Notes under the pieces: model-generated
The model's input: the letters and a program-made list of their open reading frames with translations, nothing else
Told to the model about the DNA's origin: nothing
Database searches by the model: none
DNA from: an uncultured Clostridia bacterium
GTDB lineage: Bacteria; Bacillota; Clostridia; Christensenellales; CALWSW01
Assembly: GCA_937874755.1 (NCBI GenBank)
Contig: CALNBC010000117.1
Coordinates: 1 to 11,774, forward strand
Direction: 5' to 3'
DNA: 11,774 nt
Part shown: positions 6,329 to 11,774 of the stretch, piece after piece
Layout of the letters: each line of letters begins with the position of its first letter
Numbering within the stretch: position 1 is the first letter of the stretch
Position numbers and translations under genes: made by a program

Positions 6329-7084
6329 ATGAGTATGAGCGAACTGCTGCTTTTCCCTATGATTTTTCTTGCAGGACTGGTGGATTCCATCGCGGGCGGC
6401 GGCGGGCTCATTTCCCTTCCCTCCTATTACGCTTCGGGTATTGCCGCCCACACCGCGCTCGGCAGCAACAAATTCTCCTCATCTTTGTCCACCCTCGCCG
6501 CATCTATCCAGTACATAAAAAACGGTCGCGTCAATGTGCCCATAGCAATTGTTTCGGGCGTATTCTCGATTATCGGCGCGGCTATCGGCGCCAGGCTCTC
6601 GCTCCTCGTCAGCGGCAAAGCCATAGGGCTTTTGATGATTGTGCTCATTCCGATTATCGCAATTTTCTCCATATTCAAGAAGGACTTCGGGGAGGTATCC
6701 CGCCAGCGCATTTTCGGCTTTCCGCTCTATGCGCTTTGCGCGGTACTTGGGCTTGCTTTAGGCGCTTATGATGGTTTTTTCGGTCCTGGTACAGGAACCT
6801 TCTGGATAATTGCCCTTTCCTCCGCCGTTGGGCTGGACGCCGTTCAAGCCAGCGGCACCGCAAAGCTCGCCAACCTCGCGTCTAATATCGGCGCCCTGGC
6901 GACGTTTGCGCTAAGCGGCAGGATAAACTATACGCTCGCCGTCCCCGCCGCCCTATTTGGCATCGCGGGCGGCATAATAGGCTCCCGGCTTGCCATCAAG
7001 CGGGGAGCGAAACTCATCCGACCTATGATGCTGGGAGTGATGGCGCTCCTGCTTGCAAAAATCGCTGTGGATACATTTGCTTGA
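6329..7084 (+). CDS. TauE/SafE-family membrane transporter (DUF81)
   Basis: A 251-residue polytopic membrane protein of the usual length for TauE/SafE permeases, a family linked to export or uptake of sulfite, sulfoacetate and related organosulfur anions. The two family half-motifs are clear: AGLVDSIAGGGGLISLP (15-31) and GAYDGFFGPGTGTFW (145-159). The internal duplication of the fold is visible, as GSNKFSSSLSTL...KNGRVN (45-69) matches GTAKLANLASNI...LSGRIN (176-200). About eight hydrophobic segments can be traced. The ribosome binding site is weak (AGGA 10 nt before the ATG at 6329); ATG 6335 is an alternative. The HAD hydrolase gene follows 18 nt later, so they are probably cotranscribed. 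No sulfur-metabolism gene is adjacent, so the substrate remains open. Confidence 0.9.
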   Translation: MSMSELLLFPMIFLAGLVDSIAGGGGLISLPSYYASGIAAHTALGSNKFSSSLSTLAASIQYIKNGRVNVPIAIVSGVFSIIGAAIGARLSLLVSGKAIGLLMIVLIPIIAIFSIFKKDFGEVSRQRIFGFPLYALCAVLGLALGAYDGFFGPGTGTFWIIALSSAVGLDAVQASGTAKLANLASNIGALATFALSGRINYTLAVPAALFGIAGGIIGSRLAIKRGAKLIRPMMLGVMALLLAKIAVDTFA

Positions 7085-7102
7085 ACGACTCCGGAGGAAT
7101 AT

Positions 7103-7915
7103 ATGTATAAAATGCTGGTGCTCGACGTCGACGGAACTTTGATTTCCAGTTCTGGTCAAATTTCTGAAGCCGACAAGGAGGCCGTCCGCGCCGCGGAGGA
7201 TGCGGGGGTCAAAATAGTCATAGGTTCCGCCCGACCATACCCCGCACTCAAAAAGAGCGTGCTCGATGAGCTTGCACTTTCGGACCCGTACGTTATAGCG
7301 GGTTCCGGTTCTTCGGTCTGGCGCGCGTCTGATAATTCCAAGTTCTTCGGTTATTTGATGACCGTGGAGCAGGTCAAGGATTGCGTGGCATTTTCCAACA
7401 AGTACGGCTACGACTTCCTTGCAATCAGGGACGACGGGGACTATTACGCCCAAGAGGGCAGCAAGGCTACGGTTTTTTATGAAGAATCCTTCGGCATGAA
7501 AGGTTCTATTATCGATTTTAACAAACGCGATTGCGACGACTGCTGCAAGATAATGCTGTTTACTGACCCGGAACCGGAAGTCGTGTCCGAATGCATGGAG
7601 CGCATGAAGCGTGAACTGCCGGAATACGGCGTTTCCAAGACCTGGATAAACATATTAGAGTTCTACACATCCCACGACATCAAAAAAGAAATCGCGATGG
7701 CTCACCTTGCAGAATTGCTGGGTATAGATTTATTGGAAATAGCAGCCGTGGGCGACGATATTGTGGACATAGGCATGATAAAAGCCGCGGGTCTGGGCGT
7801 TGCGATGGGCAACGCGGGGGACGCGGTCAAAGCCGAAGCTGATTTCATCACCCGCAGCAACGACGAGGGCGGCGTCGCCCATGTGGTTAATAGCTTTATA
7901 CTTAATCAGGAATAA
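7103..7915 (+). CDS. Cof-type HAD-superfamily hydrolase
   Basis: A 270-residue cytoplasmic phosphatase of the Cof/YbiV type (HAD IIB cap). Motif I is LVLDVDGTL, with nucleophile Asp8 and acid/base Asp10. Motif II serine is Ser42 in VIGSARPYP. Motif III lysine is Lys194 or Lys195 in HDIKKEIAM. Motif IV is GDDIVDIGM (217-225), with Mg-binding Asp218 and Asp222; the usual form is GDxxND, so the position normally held by Asn is Val here. AAGLGVAMGNA and the C-terminal EGGVAHVV are also typical. Substrates are usually sugar phosphates, FMN or PLP, and cannot be assigned from sequence. GGAGG 6 nt before the ATG supports the start. Probably cotranscribed with the TauE/SafE gene. Confidence 0.92.
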   Translation: MYKMLVLDVDGTLISSSGQISEADKEAVRAAEDAGVKIVIGSARPYPALKKSVLDELALSDPYVIAGSGSSVWRASDNSKFFGYLMTVEQVKDCVAFSNKYGYDFLAIRDDGDYYAQEGSKATVFYEESFGMKGSIIDFNKRDCDDCCKIMLFTDPEPEVVSECMERMKRELPEYGVSKTWINILEFYTSHDIKKEIAMAHLAELLGIDLLEIAAVGDDIVDIGMIKAAGLGVAMGNAGDAVKAEADFITRSNDEGGVAHVVNSFILNQE

Positions 7916-7939
7916 TGCGGATTATCAGATTGCCGCAGC

Positions 7940-7977
7940 AAAAGCCTCCTGCCCAATATAAACGACAGGAGGCTTTT
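7940..7977. terminator. bidirectional terminator between converging genes
   Basis: AAAAGCCTCCTG and CAGGAGGCTTTT form a perfect 12-bp stem around a 14-nt loop. Read on either strand it ends in TTTT, and genes converge on it (HAD hydrolase from the left, FlxA-like gene from the right), so it likely serves both. Confidence 0.8.
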
Positions 7978-8027
7978 CGTGGGAGTACACCAGGGGAGCC
8001 TTATTGCTGCTTATTGGTAAGCGGCAT

Positions 8028-8759
8028 CTAAAGCTTTACATTTACAAGCCTTGTGCCGCTGTGCAACCAGACCTTGCGCAACTTAAGGGGGATTCGCGTC
8101 TCAACCTGGAGTATTACCTCATCTTCAGCTTTGACGGACTTATCTCCACTATTGCCATCTTTTATAGACTTGTAAGCGATTTCTGCCTTGCCCGAACCGG
8201 TTGCATCCGGGCGGTTCAGTTTGTTCGATATGTCGAACAGCTTGCTCTTAATGTCGGATAGCGCTTCCTCTTTTTTGGCCGTGGCAACTCCTCGCGCGCT
8301 GTCCATCCTTATTTCGGTTTCGAGGGTCTTAATCCTTGCACCCATCTTCATCATCGCAATTCGCGCTGCACTCACCTGTTTAAGTGAGGCATCTGCGTTG
8401 TAAACGCCGCGCAAAAACTCCTCTTCAAACAACACCTCTGACGATTCGTCGCCAATTTCTACGTTTGCAGTCTCTTTTACACCATCGACGGCTTTTTCGC
8501 TTTTGCCCTTAACTGCATCAGCGTTTTTGCCATTCAGTTGCTCGTTCAGATTATTAAGCCGTTGTTTTAACTCAGCTCGCGTCTGTTCCTTTTCTTTATC
8601 TGTCATTTCTTTGTTTGCAGTAACGCCCAGCCTTTGTTTATGCAAATTGAACTTTTGTTTTTGAATAGCTCTGACAAAGCTGTCCTGCTCTGGCGCAATC
8701 AAACTGTTAGCCCTGTTTACAGAACTGATGGAGCTTTCTGTACTACCCGAAACTTTCAT
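8028..8759 (-). CDS. FlxA-like coiled-coil protein, function unknown
   Basis: A 243-residue soluble protein with no signal peptide or membrane segment. The N-terminus is Ser-rich (MKVSGSTESSISS). Residues ~25-75 form a probable coiled coil (AIQKQKFNLHKQRLG, NKEMTDKEKEQTRAELKQRL, NNLNEQLN), a pattern I associate with FlxA-like proteins of Firmicutes. Residues ~122-185 hold a second helical segment (DASLKQVSAARIAMMKMGAR, ETEIRMDSARG, KKEEALSDIKSKLFDISNKL). The last ~30 residues are different, with beta-type and basic character (EVILQVETRIPLKLRKVWLH), and may be a separate small module or a changed tail. AGGGGG lies 6 nt before the ATG. E. coli flxA belongs to the flagellar FliA regulon; the role of the Gram-positive relatives is not established. 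Family call is moderate. Confidence 0.6.
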   Translation of the reverse strand: MKVSGSTESSISSVNRANSLIAPEQDSFVRAIQKQKFNLHKQRLGVTANKEMTDKEKEQTRAELKQRLNNLNEQLNGKNADAVKGKSEKAVDGVKETANVEIGDESSEVLFEEEFLRGVYNADASLKQVSAARIAMMKMGARIKTLETEIRMDSARGVATAKKEEALSDIKSKLFDISNKLNRPDATGSGKAEIAYKSIKDGNSGDKSVKAEDEVILQVETRIPLKLRKVWLHSGTRLVNVKL

Positions 8760-9108
8760 AGTAGACCCCCTGTTTCTCTTGCTGCGACGCTAGAGCTTCC
8801 AGCTACCCAAAGAAATGCACCCACAACCCATGGAATAAATACACCTTTATAAGTATATCGTGATAATTCCATCCCACTTTAGAGGATTTTTGGGTTTTTA
8901 TGTATGAAAACAAAAAGCCAATAACCAAAGAGGACTTCATTTTTTGATTGAGTCCGGAAACGGTGATGCGTTGTGACAGTAATATTATAGGCAAGTATGT
9001 GGATATATATTGGAACTGTTAAGAATAGCGCCAGTTTATATTGATGAGAATTTCCAAATAAGAAAGGTATATTCGCTTTATACTAGCCTTCCTCGCAACG
9101 GCAAACAT
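8760..9108. other. AT-rich intergenic region without a gene
   Basis: About 350 nt, visibly richer in A+T than its neighbours. It contains the sigma-28-like promoter (8855-8881) and a second, sigma-A-like candidate on the minus strand: TTAACA (9017-9022), 17-nt spacer, CATACT (8994-8999). I see no coding frame with a ribosome binding site on either strand. Confidence 0.6.
8855..8881 (-). promoter_or_regulatory. sigma-28 (SigD/FliA)-type promoter candidate for the FlxA-like gene
   Basis: TAAA (8878-8881), 15-nt spacer, CACGATAT (8855-8862) on the minus strand. The flagellar sigma factor consensus is TAAA-N15-GCCGATAT (or GATAA in E. coli), so the -35 is perfect and the -10 matches 6/8, with the CGATA core intact. 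The start would be near 8848, about 90 nt before the ATG at 8759. Confidence 0.45.
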
Positions 9109-9142
9109 AAAAATAGAACCCCCAAAATTGACTTGGAGGTCC
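9109..9142 (-). terminator. intrinsic terminator of the HU gene
   Basis: On the minus strand GGACCTCCAA pairs with TTGGGGGTTC (two G-U pairs, 7-nt loop), then TA and a run of five T (9109-9113). It begins 21 nt after the HU stop codon. Confidence 0.75.
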
Positions 9143-9163
9143 TTATTCGCCATGGCAACAAAC

Positions 9164-9436
9164 TCAGTTTAATGCGTCTTTAAGCGCTTTGCCTGCCTTG
9201 AAAGCGGGTGCTTTGGACGCAGGAATGTCAATCTCGGCACCGGTGAGGGGGTTGTGGCCTTTGCGGGCGCCGCGGTCTTTGACCTCAAACGTGCCGAAGC
9301 CGACAAGCTGAACCTTATCTCCCTGCGCGAGAGACTCGGTTACCGTGTTAACAAAAGCGGAAACGGCTTTTTCTGCGTCCTTTTTGGAAAGGCCGCTCTT
9401 CTCAGCAACAGCGGATATGAGTTCGTTCTTGTTCAT
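9164..9436 (-). CDS. hup: HU family DNA-binding protein
   Basis: A 90-residue HU homologue, the exact family length, that bends and compacts DNA as a dimer in the nucleoid. The helical N-terminal half ([20 protein letters not shown]) is followed by the turn VGFGTFEV and the DNA-binding arm [10 protein letters not shown], with the intercalating proline at residue 63. His61 stands where Arg is common (RNPxTG). The C-terminus [15 protein letters not shown] is typical of HU rather than IHF. AGGAGG lies just before the ATG. The gene has its own promoter about 140 nt upstream and its own terminator, consistent with high independent expression. It follows the MazG gene, an order also recalled from other clostridia. 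Confidence 0.97.
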   Translation of the reverse strand: MNKNELISAVAEKSGLSKKDAEKAVSAFVNTVTESLAQGDKVQLVGFGTFEVKDRGARKGHNPLTGAEIDIPASKAPAFKAGKALKDALN

Positions 9437-9578
9437 GGTAAATCCTCCTGAAAGTATGTGTGTATTGCAGTAATAATCGCAGCCTGCAGCTGGGAGATTG
9501 CCGCGGTTTATGCTGCCTGATAAAATATTCTGCCACTTGCCAATTTTTAGGGCATGGACAGGCTTTGTCGGCTTTTCT

Positions 9579-9607
9579 ATTCTAGCAGTATTTGTTGCGT
9601 TCTACAA
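9579..9607 (-). promoter_or_regulatory. promoter of the HU gene with extended -10
   Basis: TTGTAG (9602-9607), 17-nt spacer, TAGAAT (9579-9584) on the minus strand, with TGC directly before the -10 (extended -10 form). The start would be near 9572, leaving a leader of about 135 nt. No clear terminator separates it from the MazG gene, so read-through from upstream is also possible. Confidence 0.55.
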
Positions 9608-9638
9608 GACTTTTCAAGCATTTTTGGGCTTTTTGTGC

Positions 9639-11084
9639 TCAATGAGTTTTCCTTTTAACCTCGTCCCATACCGAATCGAGTTCGCCCAATGACATTGCTT
9701 CCATTTCTCTACCGCTTTTATTCACCTCTTCCTCCATGTCGCAAAAACGGCGGGTGAATTTCTCTGTCGCCCTTGTAAGCGCAAGCTCCGGGTCTATACC
9801 GGAAAGCCTTTCCGCATTCACCACAGCGAAGAGCAAATCGCCCATCTCTTCAAATGCGCGGTCTTGGTTGCCGCTGTCGAGTTCTGCTTCGAATTCCTGC
9901 GATTCTTCCAGCACCTTTTTCAATGCATCCTTAGGGGAATCCCAGTCGAACCCGACTTTTGCAGCTTTTTTTTGAACCTTGGCGCTGCGCGTTAATGCGG
10001 GCAGTGTTTTGGGTACAGCCTTGAGCACATCTCCCTGGGACTCCATCCCCTTTTCGGTCTTTTTAAGGTTCTCCCAAGCGGACAGTACCGCTGCAGAGTC
10101 CTTTGCCACAGCATCTCCAAAGACGTGGGGATGGCGGTAAATCATCTTCGCGCAAAGGTCCGTCGCCGCGTCCCGAAGGGTAAAGCTTCCCTGTTCTGCG
10201 GCTATTCTGCACAAAAACACCACCTGGAGCAAAAGGTCTCCCAGTTCTTCGCAAAGGCCTATGTCGTCTTCGTCGTCTATCGCTTCGGCGACCTCATAAG
10301 CCTCCTCCAGCACCGTCGAACGGAGGGATTTTATCGTCTGCTCCGCATCCCAGGGGCACCCGCCGGGAGCGCGGAGGAGCTTGACAAGCTCGTCCACCTG
10401 TTCGACGCCCCGCCTCTCCATATCCAAAAAACTCAAAGGGGGCAATATGGCGCAGGTCGCACAGGTATAAAGCTCCTGTTGCTGGCGGTCTAGTTCTGCA
10501 AGCGGAATAAAGATACAATTGTATTCATTCCCTTCGGGCACTGCGAGGGTGACTTGCCAATCCGCGGGGTAATACTCGAGCATCTCCAGCTTTGCCGTTC
10601 CTGCAAGGAGCAAGCTGTCTATCTCGCAAATTACCAGAGGTTTAGTCGGGTCGATGCGTGCCCCCTCAGCAGAGATTGCGTCCAACGAAACCGCAGGCGC
10701 ATCAAAGCAATATTCCGAACTTGCGATTGCCGCATCGGCGTAGCTTGTTCCCGGTATAATCGAAACAGATTTGCCATGCTCTTTGCACTCGCGGACGATT
10801 TCTTTAGTCATGGCCTTTCCGAGAGGGGAGCCCTGCATTAAAAACGCGGTACTGCCCCTTTCGCACAGGTCTTCGAGGCGTTCTGCAACTGCCTTGTTTA
10901 GTTCGTCGAAGTCCTCGCTGGAATCGTAAAGGTCATCGCAGCTCATCCATCCGCGTCCCTCCTCAAAGGAGTGGCTGCTTTTGGTCTGAAACACTATAAA
11001 ATTTGCAGATTCAATGCATTTTTTTGCCTGGTGTGCGAGTTGGTTGGGGAAAGCTCCCAGTCCTGCTATAGTCAAATCGTTCAT
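9639..11084 (-). CDS. mazG: nucleoside triphosphate pyrophosphohydrolase MazG with N-terminal methylase-like domain (YabN type)
   Basis: A 481-residue protein. Residues 1-~215 align with the tetrapyrrole (corrin/porphyrin) methylase domain of YabN-type proteins: LTIAGLGAF, MQGSPLGKA, SIIPGTSYADA and LEMLEYYPADWQVTL. The SAM-binding loop usually written GLGPG is GLGAF here, and the usual PGHP is QGSP, so this half may not bind SAM. Residues ~226-480 carry two MazG domains that hydrolyse NTPs to NMP and pyrophosphate. In the first, APGGCPWDAEQT leads into EEAYE (Glu260, 261, 264) and EELGD (Glu280, Asp283). In the second, EESQE (393-397) and EEMGD (412-416) are also intact. The ATG overlaps the stop of the upstream flippase gene (ATGA), so translation is coupled. 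Likely role: removing abnormal nucleotides. Confidence 0.95.
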   Translation of the reverse strand: MNDLTIAGLGAFPNQLAHQAKKCIESANFIVFQTKSSHSFEEGRGWMSCDDLYDSSEDFDELNKAVAERLEDLCERGSTAFLMQGSPLGKAMTKEIVRECKEHGKSVSIIPGTSYADAAIASSEYCFDAPAVSLDAISAEGARIDPTKPLVICEIDSLLLAGTAKLEMLEYYPADWQVTLAVPEGNEYNCIFIPLAELDRQQQELYTCATCAILPPLSFLDMERRGVEQVDELVKLLRAPGGCPWDAEQTIKSLRSTVLEEAYEVAEAIDDEDDIGLCEELGDLLLQVVFLCRIAAEQGSFTLRDAATDLCAKMIYRHPHVFGDAVAKDSAAVLSAWENLKKTEKGMESQGDVLKAVPKTLPALTRSAKVQKKAAKVGFDWDSPKDALKKVLEESQEFEAELDSGNQDRAFEEMGDLLFAVVNAERLSGIDPELALTRATEKFTRRFCDMEEEVNKSGREMEAMSLGELDSVWDEVKRKTH

Positions 11085-11774
11085 TTTACCATCCCGGTTC
11101 TGTTAAGAATATCGTATAGTTTCGGTCCAAAGGGTAACATGGCCAAATCGCTATGCGTGAGTACGCGCATGGCCAAGGCGAGGGCGATATAAATCAGGTA
11201 CCCGCCCAGGGCGGCAAGGATGCTGCCCGCGGCACCCATTATCTTATCCAACAGAGCGAAATACAGAAAATACATCGCGGTTCCCATGCACATTGCGCAG
11301 ATTAAGGGCTTGATTAGGGAGTTGAGTACATCCAGCCCCGAACGGAGCCTTCTCGTGACCTGCACTGCGTTGCAGGCACAGTATGTGAACAGCGCCGCCA
11401 CTGTGGAGAAAGCCGCTCCTGATACCGTTTTTTCCGCGGTAGCCAAAATCAGAGTTAAAAACAACTTGACAGCCAGTGCGATAACGGCGTTCAATATTCC
11501 GACACGCATATACCCCGTCGCCCAAAGCTGCATTGCCCCTGCGGTTCCCACAGCCACAAACACCAGCCCGACAGCCAGCAGCTGAACCGTTTCAGCAGCA
11601 ACATTAAGTTGTGAGGCTGACAGCGCAGAGGAGAACAGCAGCGTCAAAATCGGCTTCGCAAGTATCCCCACGGTCATCGCCGCAGGAATAGAGAGCAGTA
11701 GCGCACTTTTGGCGGACAGCTCAACCTTTGCGGCAAGCTCCACGCGGTTATTCGTCGACTTGGCAGAATGAATC
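11081..11774 (-). CDS. polysaccharide/lipid II flippase-like membrane protein (SpoVB/YabM, MOP superfamily), C-terminal part
   Basis: The frame is open to the right edge, so the N-terminus lies outside the window; about 230 residues are visible. The GTG at 11743 is not a real start, because the preceding codons (IHSAKSTNNR) continue the family sequence. Six hydrophobic helices are seen, beginning with SALLLSIPAAMTVGILAKPI, a segment typical of SpoVB/MurJ-like proteins, and ending with a short basic tail LPFGPKLYDILNRTG. The family exports lipid-linked sugar precursors for peptidoglycan or spore cortex. The position directly before a YabN-type MazG gene, with a 4-nt ATGA overlap, matches the YabM-YabN order of Bacillus and clostridia, which supports the SpoVB/YabM assignment over other MATE-like proteins. 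Confidence 0.85.
   Translation of the reverse strand, partial: IHSAKSTNNRVELAAKVELSAKSALLLSIPAAMTVGILAKPILTLLFSSALSASQLNVAAETVQLLAVGLVFVAVGTAGAMQLWATGYMRVGILNAVIALAVKLFLTLILATAEKTVSGAAFSTVAALFTYCACNAVQVTRRLRSGLDVLNSLIKPLICAMCMGTAMYFLYFALLDKIMGAAGSILAALGGYLIYIALALAMRVLTHSDLAMLPFGPKLYDILNRTGMVK

Noticed and set aside
6178..6771. Plus-strand frame of 197 codons at 6178-6771
   Set aside because: It overlaps the TauE/SafE gene in another frame, is arginine/histidine-rich, and has no ribosome binding site.
8900..8948. Plus-strand micro-frame starting MYENKKPITKEDF, ending after 15 codons beyond a T-run
   Set aside because: It looks faintly like a gene N-terminus, and removing two T from the T-run would extend it by only a few codons to a stop; no ribosome binding site at proper distance. 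At most an old gene remnant, not supportable.
8803..8994. Minus-strand frame of 63 codons in the AT-rich spacer
   Set aside because: TTG start without a ribosome binding site, no family resemblance, and it covers the sigma-28-like promoter.
1..11774. Mobile element, prophage, CRISPR, tRNA or toxin-antitoxin content
   Set aside because: I saw no repeat array, transposase-like or phage-like protein, tRNA-like cloverleaf or toxin-antitoxin pair on either strand.

Overview
The window looks like a chromosomal segment of an uncultured spore-former-type Bacillota, most likely class Clostridia. The signs are purine-rich AGGAGG-type ribosome binding sites, compact operons ended by GC stem plus T-run terminators, solute-binding proteins made as lipoproteins (a single-membrane cell), and a YabM/SpoVB-like flippase - YabN-type MazG - HU block, an order I recall from Bacillus/Clostridia chromosomes. 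The assignment rests on gene content and synteny; no 16S or other phylogenetic marker is present.

Layout. Positions 1-917 (minus) hold the N-terminal ~305 residues of a large DUF4011-like superfamily 1 helicase that runs off the left edge. Positions 1149-3474 (minus) hold a complete polar amino-acid ABC importer (lipoprotein, permease, ATPase), with an intercistronic hairpin after the binding-protein gene and a terminator at the end. A 258-nt divergent control region follows. Positions 3733-6084 (plus) hold a second complete importer of the same class and gene order, closed by a terminator. Positions 6329-7915 (plus) hold a TauE/SafE-family membrane protein and a Cof-type HAD hydrolase, ended by a hairpin that probably works for both strands. 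Positions 8028-8759 (minus) encode an alanine/lysine-rich coiled-coil protein resembling the FlxA-like family, with a sigma-28-type promoter candidate upstream. Positions 9164-9436 (minus) encode HU with its own promoter and terminator. Positions 9639-11774 (minus) hold the MazG fusion protein, translationally coupled to a polytopic flippase that runs off the right edge.

How the genes work together. The two head-to-head importers probably take up different amino acids: their binding proteins differ in the residue expected to hold the amino group. They could be co-regulated from the shared region, which has short inverted repeats at both predicted start sites. The right-hand block combines nucleotide-pool cleaning (MazG), nucleoid structure (HU) and envelope lipid-linked precursor export (flippase).

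Most of the window is ordinary housekeeping and transport. The points most worth a second look are the truncated DUF4011-like helicase, the FlxA-like gene with its sigma-28-like promoter, the degenerate methylase half of the MazG protein, and the repeats between the two importers. I found no RNA genes, CRISPR array, insertion sequence or phage genes.
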